From Erythrobacter sp047872805 (GTDB lineage Bacteria; Pseudomonadota; Alphaproteobacteria; Sphingomonadales; Sphingomonadaceae): a DNA stretch of 64,000 nt. Below, piece after piece: positions 7,740-16,771 of this stretch. Where the stretch lies: contig NZ_JBLQUK010000007.1 of the NCBI RefSeq assembly GCF_047872805.1, positions 112,467 through 176,466 of the forward strand, read 5' to 3'. Position 1 is the stretch's first letter; each line of letters starts with the position of its first letter. Made by a program: the position numbers and the translations under genes. The notes beneath the pieces were generated by a model. That model was not told the origin of the DNA. It did not search any database and saw only the letters and a program-made list of their open reading frames with translations.

Positions 7740-8393
7740 ATGACCTCGCAAACTGATCTCGCCGCGATGATGTGTTCGCGGCTGTGCCACGACATGCTTT
7801 CACCCGTAGGCGCGCTGTCGAACGGGCTGGAACTGCTCGCCGATGAACGCGATCCCGAAATGCGCGCGCGCTGCGTTGAATTGCTCGAACAAAGCGCGCG
7901 GATCAGCACCCAGAAACTCAAGTTCTTCCGGTTGGCGTTTGGCGCGGCTGGCGGGTTCGGAGAGGCGGTGCCGGTCGAAGAGGCGCAGGATGTGATCTCC
8001 GCGCTCGCTGGCGAGAACAAGCGGGTGGAGCTGAATTGGGCGATTGCCGAGGCAAGTCTGCCCAAACCGGCGATCAAGGTGCTGCTCAACCTTGCGCAGA
8101 TCGCGCTTGATGCGCTGGTGCGCGGCGGCACGCTCGATATCGGAGCGGAGCGGCGTGATGGCAATGTCGAAATCGTCGCGCGCGCGGTGGGCCCACGGAT
8201 CGCCTTTGACGAGACGATCGGCGCGGCGTTGCAGGGTGATCTGGACCCGGCTGATATCACTAGCCGCACGGCGGCGGCGCATATGATCGCGCTGCTGGCA
8301 GAGGAAATGGGCGGCGGTCTGCAATATGCGCTGAGCGAGGATGCGCTGGTGCTGGGCGGGGTCTTGCCCGAGCCGGAAGGCATGATCTGGTGA
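7740..8393 (+). CDS. chpT: ChpT-like histidine phosphotransferase
   Basis: 217 residues. The N-terminal helical-hairpin region carries the motif CSRLCHDMLSPVGAL with His17 as the phospho-accepting residue, followed by NGLELLADE. The C-terminal half resembles a degenerate histidine-kinase ATPase fold. In alphaproteobacteria ChpT passes phosphate from the hybrid kinase CckA to CtrA and CpdR, controlling cell cycle, motility or envelope programmes. No CckA or CtrA gene is in the window. Its last bases overlap the amidase start (GTGA), indicating coupled translation. Confidence 0.92.
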   Translation: MTSQTDLAAMMCSRLCHDMLSPVGALSNGLELLADERDPEMRARCVELLEQSARISTQKLKFFRLAFGAAGGFGEAVPVEEAQDVISALAGENKRVELNWAIAEASLPKPAIKVLLNLAQIALDALVRGGTLDIGAERRDGNVEIVARAVGPRIAFDETIGAALQGDLDPADITSRTAAAHMIALLAEEMGGGLQYALSEDALVLGGVLPEPEGMIW

Positions 8394-9121
8394 ACGGCGA
8401 TTGGCGGGACATGGAAGTTAGCGAACTGGTCCATGCCGTGCTCCCATCGCCCAATTTCAACGAGCGCGCCCTGCCGGTGACGATGCTGGTGCTGCATTAC
8501 ACCGAGATGAAACCGGTCGAAACCGCATTGGCGCGGTTGACCGATCCCGATGCCGGCGTGTCCGCGCATTACCTCATCAGCGAAGACGGCAAGGTCACGC
8601 AGCTGGTTTCGGAGGCAAAGCGCGCCTGGCACGCGGGCTCTTCATACTGGCGAGGGATCAAGGATGTGAATTCGGCGAGCATCGGGATTGAGCTGGATCA
8701 TCCCGGACATGCAGGCGGTTACCGCGAGTTTGCCGATGCGCAGTTTGAGGCGCTGGTTCCGCTGGTCGCCCGGATAGTGAAGCAACACGACATTCCGCGC
8801 GCCAATGTTGTCGGCCATTCCGATGTCGCGCCCTTGCGAAAGATCGACCCGGGCGAGCTGTTCCCATGGGATCGGCTGGCGGAATACGGGCTGTGCCTGA
8901 AGCGTCCGGCAAAGCTTGAACTGGTCGATCCGTTCCACAACGAAGGCGCGTTCATCCTCGCGCTCGAACGGTTTGGCTATGACATCACCGAAGGGCGCAA
9001 GGCGATCGAGGCGTTTGAGCGGCGCTGGCGGCCCGAGCGGATCGAGGGACAACCTGATGCGCAGCTTGGTGCGATCCTGTGGAGCCTGCTGCTGGAGCGC
9101 GATCGGGGGAGCGCGAGATAA
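8390..9121 (+). CDS. N-acetylmuramoyl-L-alanine amidase, AmpD-like (amidase_2)
   Basis: 243 residues from a GTG overlapping chpT by 4 bases; an ATG at 8411 is an alternative. The amidase_2 fold is recognisable: LVLHYTEM (zinc ligand His36), SAHYLISEDGKVTQLV, HAGSSYWRG, NSASIGIELDHPG and VVGHSDVAPLRKIDPG. These zinc enzymes cut the bond between MurNAc and the stem peptide. No signal peptide is seen, so it probably acts in the cytoplasm on recycled muropeptides, as AmpD does. A C-terminal extension of about 65 residues may be a peptidoglycan-binding helix bundle. No ampG or ampR neighbour is seen. Confidence 0.92.
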   Translation: MNGDWRDMEVSELVHAVLPSPNFNERALPVTMLVLHYTEMKPVETALARLTDPDAGVSAHYLISEDGKVTQLVSEAKRAWHAGSSYWRGIKDVNSASIGIELDHPGHAGGYREFADAQFEALVPLVARIVKQHDIPRANVVGHSDVAPLRKIDPGELFPWDRLAEYGLCLKRPAKLELVDPFHNEGAFILALERFGYDITEGRKAIEAFERRWRPERIEGQPDAQLGAILWSLLLERDRGSAR

Positions 9122-9190
9122 TGGGTTTGGGGGGAAGTGGCGGGTGTTCCGACACCGGCAAACAACAACGATAATGGGAGGAAACGCAAG

Positions 9191-9886
9191 ATGATGAAGA
9201 AACTGACAGCCGAGTTTGTCGGCACTTTCTGGCTGGTGTTTGGAGGGTGCGGTTCGGCGGTCCTCGCCGCAGGCTATCCGGAACTGGGCATTGGATTTGT
9301 GGGCGTTTCGTTGGCCTTTGGCCTGACGGTATTGACCATGGCCTATGCTGTCGGCGGGATATCGGGCGGTCACTTCAATCCGGCGGTTTCGTTTGGCCTG
9401 GCGCTCGGCAAGCGGTTCGGCTGGAACGAATTGCTGCCCTATTGGGTGGCACAGGTGCTTGGATCGTTTGTGGCAGCGGGCACTCTGTTTGTCATCGCGA
9501 GCGGGACGGCAGGCTTCGAAGCGGGTGGTTTCGCGTCCAATGGCTATGGCGATCTGTCGCCCGGCGGATATTCGATGACTGCAGTTCTGGTAGCGGAAAT
9601 CGTGCTGACCGCGCTGTTTCTGATCATCATTCTCGGTTCGACTTCGGCCAAGGCTCCGACTGGGTTCGCCCCGATTGCAATTGGCCTGGGGCTTACGTTG
9701 ATCCACCTGATCTCAATTCCGGTAAGCAACACATCGGTCAATCCGGCGCGTTCGACCAGCGTGGCCTTCTATGCCGACACGGCGGCTGTGTCGCAGCTCT
9801 GGCTGTTCTGGGTCGCGCCTCTTGTTGGTGCCGCGATTGGCGCGTTGGTTTGGAACTACCTGCTTTCGGATGATGAAGCGGCATAA
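9191..9886 (+). CDS. aqpZ: Aquaporin Z
   Basis: 231 residues. The start at 9191 is supported by GGGAGGA eight bases upstream. Six transmembrane helices and two half-helices with the NPA boxes in GGHFNPAVSFG and TSVNPARSTS mark a major intrinsic protein. The residues around the second NPA and the N-terminal EFVGTFWLVFGGCGSAVLAAG match AqpZ water channels rather than glycerol facilitators. It lies between the amidase and rnpB with its own ribosome binding site. Confidence 0.97.
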   Translation: MMKKLTAEFVGTFWLVFGGCGSAVLAAGYPELGIGFVGVSLAFGLTVLTMAYAVGGISGGHFNPAVSFGLALGKRFGWNELLPYWVAQVLGSFVAAGTLFVIASGTAGFEAGGFASNGYGDLSPGGYSMTAVLVAEIVLTALFLIIILGSTSAKAPTGFAPIAIGLGLTLIHLISIPVSNTSVNPARSTSVAFYADTAAVSQLWLFWVAPLVGAAIGALVWNYLLSDDEAA

Positions 9887-9908
9887 GCGCTGTCCCAGTC
9901 TGGAAAGT

Positions 9909-9939
9909 GAAGGGCCGCCTTTCCTAAAGTCGGCCCTTC
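9909..9939 (+). terminator. Hairpin between aqpZ and rnpB
   Basis: GAAGGGCCG (9909-9917) and CGGCCCTTC (9931-9939) form a perfect 9-bp stem with a 13-base loop and a weak pyrimidine tail. It is a likely end for the aqpZ transcript just before rnpB. Confidence 0.45.
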
Positions 9940-9955
9940 CTGTATAAGCCACGTC

Positions 9956-10393
9956 GTCAGGGGGCTGAGGCAGTCGCGTGTGCCTTTGGGCGCGCGAGGA
10001 AAGTCCGGGCTCCACGAAACAAGGGTGGCGGGTAACGCCCGCCGGGCGTGCGTCATTGGGCGTGCGTTCAGGGAAAGTGCCACAGAGAGTATACCGCCGA
10101 TGGACCCTAAAGGTCACAGGCAAGGGTGAAAGGGTGCGGTAAAAGCGCACCGGGGCTCTGGCAACAGTGTCCGCATGGCAAACCCCACCCGGAGCAAGGC
10201 CAAATAGGGGTCTCGCGCCCGGCTCTTCATGGGCTTGGCAGGAGTGTTTCGCTCCGAGAGACCCGGGTTGGCTGCTAGAGCCGTGCAGCAATGCCCGGCC
10301 CAGATGAATGGCTGCCACCGCAGCGCTGGTCGCCAAGGAAACGCGGATGATACTGGTTGCGGAGACAGAACCCGGCTTATGATGCTCCCTGAC
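9956..10393 (+). ncRNA. rnpB: RNase P RNA, bacterial class A
   Basis: RNase P RNA is the catalytic RNA that matures tRNA 5' ends. The universally conserved core is visible in order: GAGGAAAGTCCGGGCTCC (9996-10013), CACAGAGAGTATACCGCC near 10081, AAGGGTGAAAGGGTGCGG near 10122, AGATGAATGGCTGCC (10302-10316) and ACAGAACCCGGCTTAT (10365-10380). The ends are set by pairing of GTCAGGG (about 9957-9963) with CCCTGAC (10387-10393) as helix P1, so they are good to a few bases. A strong hairpin follows at 10432-10462. Confidence 0.97.
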
Positions 10394-10431
10394 ACCGCCT
10401 CGCCTGACAGCATGGCCCCGCAACGCTAAAC

Positions 10432-10462
10432 GCCGGGCCTTGCCATAATGGCAAGACCCGGC
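10432..10462. terminator. Hairpin between rnpB and the convergent autotransporter gene
   Basis: CTTGCCAT (10439-10446) pairs with ATGGCAAG (10448-10455), and the stem is extended by GCCGGG/CCCGGC on the outside. It can serve both rnpB on the plus strand and the autotransporter on the minus strand, where GTTTA follows. Confidence 0.6.
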
Positions 10463-10493
10463 ATCTTGATTGCCGATCCAGTGGGTAGCAGTT

Positions 10494-13400
10494 CTAGAAC
10501 CGCCAGCTCAGCGAGACGCGACCCTGATCGTTGGACAATGCGCCCCGGCCCATGTCGGAAGTGACAGAGAGCGAAGCGCGTAGGTTGGTGCCAACCGCCA
10601 TCTCTGCTCCGGCATTGACCGACACCCACTGCCCGTCAAGCTGATTGGCGATGGTGAAGGGCGTGTCGGCCGCGCCAGCGAAATGTGCGGTGACGACGTC
10701 CGATGTGTCCGCCAACTCCTTTGCATAGGCAACCGAGCCGAAAGCGCGGATTGCGCTGGCTTCCCCGGTGCGGATGTCGAGTGAAGCCATTGCCCCGACT
10801 TTGGCTCCCAGCGATGTAAAGCTACGGTCCGCCACCGACAGACCGAACGCGCCCGCTCCAATTTCATCAAAACCACCGATTGAGCTGCGGACATAATCGA
10901 TGCTCAGCGCCGGTCCGACTTCAAAGCCCTTGGCAAGGTCGAAGGCATAGCCAGTCCGCATTCCGCCAAAGGTCTGGTCGCCGCCCGATTGACCAATGGC
11001 GTTTTCAAAGGCGGTGCGGAAGTCACCCTGCGCCGCGCGTTCAACTCCGTACTTCTGGCTGGCGGTTCCGGCATAACCATCGGCGAACAACTCGCCATCA
11101 GACCAGGTGGCATAGATCGCGACCGATTGGCTGCTGTCTTCCTGTGGCTGCAATGCGCCAGCCGATTGCTGGCTGTTGCGGATGTTCGAAACCGCGATCC
11201 CAAAGCTGAACCCTTCTGCGATTTGCAGATCGGCCCCGATGGTCATCTCGCCGGCCTCAGTGAGCGCAGCCTGCTCCAGAGCATTCGCGCCGATATCTCC
11301 GGAGCTGGTGCCATTGATGCCGAACGCGCCGAACCCGCTTGTGCCATTACCCAGGACGCCAGACTGCTGCCCGCCGTTTAAGAATACGCCCGAAGCACTG
11401 CCGAAAATGCCGATTGGGCCGGATTGACCCGGCGTCGTTCCGGCCAAGGCAAAACTGGCGTTGCCCGCTGCCGAAAACCCGCCCGCCGCGCTCGATCCAC
11501 CGCGCAGCGCGAGCGTGCGCTGTGCAATCTGACCGGTGAACCGCTGCGAAAACGTATTGGCAGTAAAGGTCTGGTTGAACGCGCTGGTCGGAGCCAGCGA
11601 GGTCAGCGTTGACGCCAACGTGTCGAAAGTGGCCCCGTCAAGCACCGCAAACAAGTCTGCGAACTGATCGAACCTCGATACTCGGATCGTATCGATCGCC
11701 GAACCCAGCGACCTCATCGAGCTGTTGCCGCTGAGAATGTCGCGAAGGCTGCGAGCGGTGATTTTTACGATCACGTCACTGCCTTCAACCCGGTGTTCTG
11801 CCTGAAGCAGCGCGGAGCTCGATAGCAAGGTGGTCCGTTCGAAACTGCCGTCGATCTCGCCAGCGCTCAACACGGTGTATTCGCTGCCGAACCTAAGACG
11901 CCGGTCGGTGCTAGCGACGATCAGGTCCCCGGAAAGCACTGCAGCGCCCGTGACATCGTAGCTGTCCGCTGTAACTAGCCGCCGCCGACCCACAGTGAAA
12001 TCGGACCACAGTGCGCCTCCGCTCGTCTGGACATAGTCGCCATCGACGGTGAGCGCGCCGAAATCGCCAATCCCGCCTGCGCTCAAGAGCCCTTCGAGGT
12101 TGAACAGCACATTGGTGTCAATCGTGCCGCCATCACCCTCGATGACACCGCTGGCCAGCGTGTAGATTGGTGTGTTGAGCGTGCCGTTGATTTCGGCGGT
12201 TCCAGCAAATTGCTCAACATTGATGAGGCTGGTAAAATCCCATGCCGAGCCAAGCACGAAGCCGGAATCTTCACCGCTGATCACCAGTCTGTCGATTTCT
12301 ACGTCAAGATCGACGGTGGTCGTTCCGGCATTGTTGAGATGGACTTCGAAATATTGCGCGGGGTTGGCAAAGGAAGTGCCCGGTGTGCCATCGGTGTTCT
12401 GCGGCACGAAACCGGTCGAACCCGGTCCGAGTAGGGCCGAACTGTTCGGCGTGTTGGCGCCGAAATTTGGAGTTCCAACGGGCGGCAGCTGAATTGACAA
12501 GCCGGATTCGGCTCCAGCAATATCAACGCCAAGGATCGTGCCCACATTGGGGCCGGTTTCGAAAACGCCAGTTTCGCTGCCCGTGGGGACGCCATTGACC
12601 AAATTGCCCGAGCCGTCATCGATGAAGAAGCCCGGATCAAGATCCTGCGTCCAATGCCCCGGATCGGACCAAACGCCATCGCCTTCGACCGCTGAGACAT
12701 ATTTGTATGCGGTGTTTTCGGTGATGAATTCAAAGAAGGGAAATAGCGGCGTGTAAAAGCTGATGTCGCCATAAGAATTGTTGAAGGGTGGGGACAGGTT
12801 GAAATAGCTTACCCCGCCGCTCAACACGGCTGTCACCACCGGGAAATCATACAATTCGTCCACGATCAGCGGCGAACCGCTATCGCCCGGCGCGGTTGCG
12901 ACTTCGTTTGGCAGCGCATCGCCATCGAACCAGTCAATCGCCAGCACCGCACCGATTGTCGGGCAAGAAATGCCGCCACCTGAAAAGTTGCAAAGGTCTG
13001 AAAAGCCTAATTCGTCACGATCAGGCCAGTCGAAATCGGTCATGTAATAAGTCTGGCTGGGAGAGCCGAAAGATATGGCATTAGGTGCGTCGGCTGGGAA
13101 CACTGCATCATCAAGATCCGCAAGAGACGCGACCGCGCCCAGCATGTTCTCGCCAATGCGCCGGAGGAATGAACTTCCGGTAGTGCCGCCGCCAAATGCA
13201 TCGCCAAAGGTGCCATAGCCGACTTGCACAACATGAGTAAGCTCGGTCAGCGGGGTCAGCAGCAGTGGGGCCGAAGGCACGTCGGTAATCGGCGTATCGA
13301 CCGCGATCAGCGCAATATCAGCCCATGGGAAAGGAAGCCCGCCGTCATCCGAATTAGCTGAGGCGTGGATCACAACGTCAGTGCTTGTCGCAAGGCCGCC

Positions 13401-14018
13401 TTCGGCATAGCCCGCGCCCGAATCAATGAATGCGGTGCGCTGTGGCCCCGTATCCGGGCCGGTGCCGATCAGAATCGCAAATGGTGCCCCGCTTTCGGCA
13501 GTGCCCCATGTTTCTGATGAGAAGAAATTGACGCAGTGCGCTGCGGTAAGAACCGTGCGCGGATTGATAAGGGTTCCGGTGCAGTTCAGGAAAACTGCAC
13601 CGTCAGAATGACGCCCGATAAACATCTGCACAACTGAAGGCTGAGTGTTGTTCACATCGACCGCGCCCGGCCCGTTTGGATCGACATCGTCGCGGGTGAT
13701 TATCTGCGGATCGATGTTGGGCCGACCGGCGCGAAGGTTGCCGCTAAATTGCAGAAGCGATCGATCGATCGATCCCTCAAATGCTGCCCTGAAAGTCGTC
13801 TCGTCAAAGCCCGCGAATGTATCCACGGTGACAGGACCAGCCACACGCGGCATGATTGAACGCGAGGTCGGACCAGCGGGAAGCCGATATTCCTCGGCCT
13901 GTGTATCATCGAGAGTTGCCCCTTCGGCTTCGCCTTCCGAAGCATGCGCTGGCACAGCGGCAAGCGCTCCGGCAAGCGCCACAATACCGACGCCGGACAG
14001 AAAATTGCGTTTCTTCAT
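10494..14018 (-). CDS. Autotransporter with trypsin-like serine protease passenger
   Basis: 1174 residues from the ATG at 14018, preceded by GGGGG. A signal peptide occupies about residues 1-29. A chymotrypsin-fold protease follows with a complete triad: His near 161 in VLTAAHC, Asp near 234 in WADIALIAVD and Ser near 380 in APGDSGSP. The middle (about 450-800) is a Gly/Asn/Thr-rich beta-type stalk. The last ~300 residues are an autotransporter barrel ending in SLSWRF, the C-terminal aromatic signal for outer-membrane insertion. The protein should place an active protease at the cell surface (type V secretion). Its substrate is unknown. The gene stands alone and converges on rnpB. Confidence 0.92.
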   Translation of the reverse strand: MKKRNFLSGVGIVALAGALAAVPAHASEGEAEGATLDDTQAEEYRLPAGPTSRSIMPRVAGPVTVDTFAGFDETTFRAAFEGSIDRSLLQFSGNLRAGRPNIDPQIITRDDVDPNGPGAVDVNNTQPSVVQMFIGRHSDGAVFLNCTGTLINPRTVLTAAHCVNFFSSETWGTAESGAPFAILIGTGPDTGPQRTAFIDSGAGYAEGGLATSTDVVIHASANSDDGGLPFPWADIALIAVDTPITDVPSAPLLLTPLTELTHVVQVGYGTFGDAFGGGTTGSSFLRRIGENMLGAVASLADLDDAVFPADAPNAISFGSPSQTYYMTDFDWPDRDELGFSDLCNFSGGGISCPTIGAVLAIDWFDGDALPNEVATAPGDSGSPLIVDELYDFPVVTAVLSGGVSYFNLSPPFNNSYGDISFYTPLFPFFEFITENTAYKYVSAVEGDGVWSDPGHWTQDLDPGFFIDDGSGNLVNGVPTGSETGVFETGPNVGTILGVDIAGAESGLSIQLPPVGTPNFGANTPNSSALLGPGSTGFVPQNTDGTPGTSFANPAQYFEVHLNNAGTTTVDLDVEIDRLVISGEDSGFVLGSAWDFTSLINVEQFAGTAEINGTLNTPIYTLASGVIEGDGGTIDTNVLFNLEGLLSAGGIGDFGALTVDGDYVQTSGGALWSDFTVGRRRLVTADSYDVTGAAVLSGDLIVASTDRRLRFGSEYTVLSAGEIDGSFERTTLLSSSALLQAEHRVEGSDVIVKITARSLRDILSGNSSMRSLGSAIDTIRVSRFDQFADLFAVLDGATFDTLASTLTSLAPTSAFNQTFTANTFSQRFTGQIAQRTLALRGGSSAAGGFSAAGNASFALAGTTPGQSGPIGIFGSASGVFLNGGQQSGVLGNGTSGFGAFGINGTSSGDIGANALEQAALTEAGEMTIGADLQIAEGFSFGIAVSNIRNSQQSAGALQPQEDSSQSVAIYATWSDGELFADGYAGTASQKYGVERAAQGDFRTAFENAIGQSGGDQTFGGMRTGYAFDLAKGFEVGPALSIDYVRSSIGGFDEIGAGAFGLSVADRSFTSLGAKVGAMASLDIRTGEASAIRAFGSVAYAKELADTSDVVTAHFAGAADTPFTIANQLDGQWVSVNAGAEMAVGTNLRASLSVTSDMGRGALSNDQGRVSLSWRF

Positions 14019-14164
14019 ATATGCCCCCAATTAAGTAAAAACCCCTACCCGAGTCGGAAGCTACTCTAGTGCGGCGAAAAATCCAGAGCCGACGTGACAA
14101 TTTTTTCAGGCGCAACAACAGCTTGTAGATTGCCGGTGCCAGTGCTGCTTCGGTAGCATACAAT

Positions 14165-14202
14165 AAAAAGCGGCACTTGGCGAAAATGTCGCCAGGTGCC
14201 GC
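14165..14202 (-). terminator. Rho-independent terminator of ugd
   Basis: On the minus strand GCGGCACCTGGCGA (14202-14189) pairs with TCGCCAAGTGCCGC (14183-14170), followed by TTTTT. It lies 30 bases after the ugd stop. Confidence 0.85.
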
Positions 14203-14231
14203 CGAAACTTCTCAGACTTTGCTGATCTCGC

Positions 14232-15542
14232 TTAGTTTCGCCCAATGCTCGCGTAGATGAAGCCAGCCGCGCGGACATCCTCCGGGCTGTAGATATTGCG
14301 CAGATCGACGAGCACAGGTGCTGATGCGAGTTCCTTGACTCGCATCAGATCGAGCGCGCGAAAGGCATCCCATTCGGTGACAATCGCAATCGCTTCGGCG
14401 CCTGCGATGGCGCTGTAGGGATCATCGCACATGGTCACATGCGGCATCAATGGCCGTGCTTGCTCCATTCCTTCGGGATCATAAGCGGATACTTCGACCC
14501 CGGCGTCGGTAAGGGTCTGGGCGATCGCGATTGATGGAGAATCGCGCATGTCATCGGTGTTGGGCTTGAACGTCAGGCCCAGCAGCGCCGCCTTCTTGCC
14601 ACGCGCCTTGTCCGCGCCGCCCAATGCATCGAGCACTTTGCGGCCCATCGCCCGTTTGCGGCTCTCATTGGTCTTCACCACCGCTTCGACGATCCGGGTC
14701 GGGCTGTCATAATCCTCCGCTGTCTTTAGCAGCGCCAGCGTGTCCTTGGGAAAGCACGATCCGCCATAGCCTGGACCGGCGTGGAGAAATTTCGAACCGA
14801 TGCGGTTGTCCATGCCAATGCCGCGACTGACATCCTGCACATTCGCGCCCACTTTCTCGCACAGATCGGCCATTTCATTGATAAAGGTGATCTTGGTCGC
14901 GAGAAAGGCGTTGGCGGCGTATTTGATCAGCTCGCTACTGCGGCGTGAGGTGAACAGGATGGGGGATTCGTTGAGGAATAGCGGGCGATAGACTTCGCGC
15001 ATGACTTCACGGCCAAATTCGTCCTCCGCCCCGATCACGATCCGATCTGGGCGCTTGAAATCGCCAATCGCAGCACCTTCACGCAGGAATTCGGGATTCG
15101 ACACAACCGAGAATTTTTGTGCGGTGCCGGTGTCCCTGATGATACGTTCGACTTCATCGCCGGTGCCGACGGGCACGGTCGATTTGGTGACGATCACTGC
15201 GTCATTGGCGAGGCTTTCGCCCACTTCCCTTGCCACTGCATAGACAAACGATAGGTCCGCATGGCCATCGCCCCGGCGGCTTGGCGTGCCGACTGCGATA
15301 AAGACAGCGGCGGCACCTTTGATCCCCTCAGCAAGACTGGTGGTGAAGGACAGGCGCCCGGCCTTCACATTGCTTTCGACAAGCGCATCGAGACCTGGCT
15401 CATAGATCGGCATCACGCCTTCATGCAAGCGGTCGATCTTGCTTTGATCCTTGTCGATGCACACCACATCATGGCCGAAATCGGCAAAACATGCGCCCGA
15501 AACGAGCCCGACATAGCCCGAACCCACCATTGCAATCTTCAT
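14232..15542 (-). CDS. ugd: UDP-glucose 6-dehydrogenase
   Basis: 436 residues from the ATG at 15542. The N-terminal Rossmann motif is MVGSGYVGLVSG. The catalytic cysteine lies in GPGYGGSCFPKD, and the C-terminal domain contains GLTFKPNTDDMRDSPS. The enzyme oxidises UDP-glucose twice with NAD+ to UDP-glucuronate, a precursor for acidic exopolysaccharide or lipid decoration. It sits 63 bases after a phosphoesterase gene on the same strand and ends in a strong terminator. The NfrB-like glycosyltransferase at 20.5 kb is the only other clear polysaccharide gene nearby. Confidence 0.97.
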   Translation of the reverse strand: MKIAMVGSGYVGLVSGACFADFGHDVVCIDKDQSKIDRLHEGVMPIYEPGLDALVESNVKAGRLSFTTSLAEGIKGAAAVFIAVGTPSRRGDGHADLSFVYAVAREVGESLANDAVIVTKSTVPVGTGDEVERIIRDTGTAQKFSVVSNPEFLREGAAIGDFKRPDRIVIGAEDEFGREVMREVYRPLFLNESPILFTSRRSSELIKYAANAFLATKITFINEMADLCEKVGANVQDVSRGIGMDNRIGSKFLHAGPGYGGSCFPKDTLALLKTAEDYDSPTRIVEAVVKTNESRKRAMGRKVLDALGGADKARGKKAALLGLTFKPNTDDMRDSPSIAIAQTLTDAGVEVSAYDPEGMEQARPLMPHVTMCDDPYSAIAGAEAIAIVTEWDAFRALDLMRVKELASAPVLVDLRNIYSPEDVRAAGFIYASIGRN

Positions 15543-15605
15543 GGCGTCATTGCCCCTATGAAACTTACCGCGAAACTGTGCTCGAACCGCGCAACCGCCG
15601 CGCAA

Positions 15606-16412
15606 CTACTGCGGGCGCTCGCCCTGGAAAACCTCCACCGGGCCGCCGTCGATCTGGCTGGCCTGGACGATCCTGCGCTGGTCGTTTTCAAGCACGAGCG
15701 CCGTAAGCACACCTGAACGGAAAGCGCCAGTATCAATCCCGATTCTGTTGCCGCAATCCATCACCTGATCAAAGATGGTATGACCATGGACGACGACCTT
15801 TTCCAGCGGGCCATGATGATTGAGGAACCGGTCCCTGATCCACAGCATGTCGCTGCGCTTCTGTTGATCCAGCGGAACCGAGGGATCGATCCCGGCATGA
15901 ACGAACAGGTAATCGCCTGCGACGATCATGTCCTCAAAACTCTGGAGATAATCAAGGTCAGACTGAGGGATAAGCTGCGGCATCAAGGCAAACAATTCAT
16001 CGAGGTTCATTGCGTTGAATTGCTTGCGCGACAGTCCGTAAGACAGCACCGTTTCTCGCCCGCCATGTTTCAGGAAATGGCGCAGCACCTCCGGTTTTTC
16101 AAAGGAGTTGAGGAACATCTCTTCGTGATTGCCCGCCAGCACCCTTACTTTGCGTTTTGCCTGCCAAGCGCGCGTGCGGGCAATCACCCCGGCGCTGTCC
16201 GGGCCGCGGTCAACCAAATCGCCGAGCAGCACAACTTCCGTATCCGCAGCCTCGCGCGATGCATCGTCGGCATCAATTGCGTCGATCAACGCCGCATACA
16301 GGTCGAGGCGGCCGTGGATGTCGCCAATGACGTAGTAACGCGTGCCGTCTGGCACAGCGGGCAGCGGCGGCCGAGGGCGCGGTCTAAACAGATTGCGTAT
16401 AGCGTTGAACAT
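15606..16412 (-). CDS. Metallophosphoesterase, PPP/ApaH-like
   Basis: 268 residues with the complete phosphoesterase signature: VIGDIHGRLDLY, LLGDLVDRGPDS and LAGNHEE, plus later His residues in FVHAGID and VVHGHTIF. These bind two metal ions. Relatives include serine/threonine protein phosphatases and diadenosine tetraphosphatase; I cannot separate them from sequence alone. The protein looks cytoplasmic. It lies upstream of ugd on the same strand and may be co-transcribed with it. Confidence 0.88.
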   Translation of the reverse strand: MFNAIRNLFRPRPRPPLPAVPDGTRYYVIGDIHGRLDLYAALIDAIDADDASREAADTEVVLLGDLVDRGPDSAGVIARTRAWQAKRKVRVLAGNHEEMFLNSFEKPEVLRHFLKHGGRETVLSYGLSRKQFNAMNLDELFALMPQLIPQSDLDYLQSFEDMIVAGDYLFVHAGIDPSVPLDQQKRSDMLWIRDRFLNHHGPLEKVVVHGHTIFDQVMDCGNRIGIDTGAFRSGVLTALVLENDQRRIVQASQIDGGPVEVFQGERPQ

Positions 16413-16771
16413 GGCTTTTCATTTGATCCGGTGAGGCGTCGTTTGTCAGATCCGCTTGGCAGCGTGCTGCACTAAAGGACGCGCGCGGAAGCGAGCTTTT
16501 AATCGGATTGGAACGAGACAGCAACCGAGCCATGTCTTGCTGGCCTGCGGCGCCATTGATTGTTGTAGTGAACCTGTTGGAAAGCTGATGCATAAAATCA
16601 ACAGTGCTGTGCGTTTGTGGACGCAGGTCAGGACCCAGCCGCAATTTCTCTTGTGCTATGCAGCATTTGTGTGCACGATTGTTTCGCATTTGGCAGAGAT
16701 TGCTCATAAAAATACGCAGCCGCTGAATGTGCAGGTGGGACGAAGCAACAACAAAAATTAAGGAAGTTGTC
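16413..16771. other. 359-base intergenic region between divergent genes
   Basis: Separates the minus-strand phosphoesterase from the plus-strand TorF porin. The right half (about 16560-16770) is clearly AT-richer than its surroundings and is the likely promoter and leader of the porin gene, ending in the ribosome site AAGGAAG. A 101-codon open frame (16456-16761) has no recognisable protein character and I regard it as non-coding. Confidence 0.5.

Noticed and set aside
16456..16761. 101-codon plus-strand frame before the TorF gene
   Set aside because: No ribosome site, no domain, and unusual Cys/His/Gln content; best read as leader DNA.
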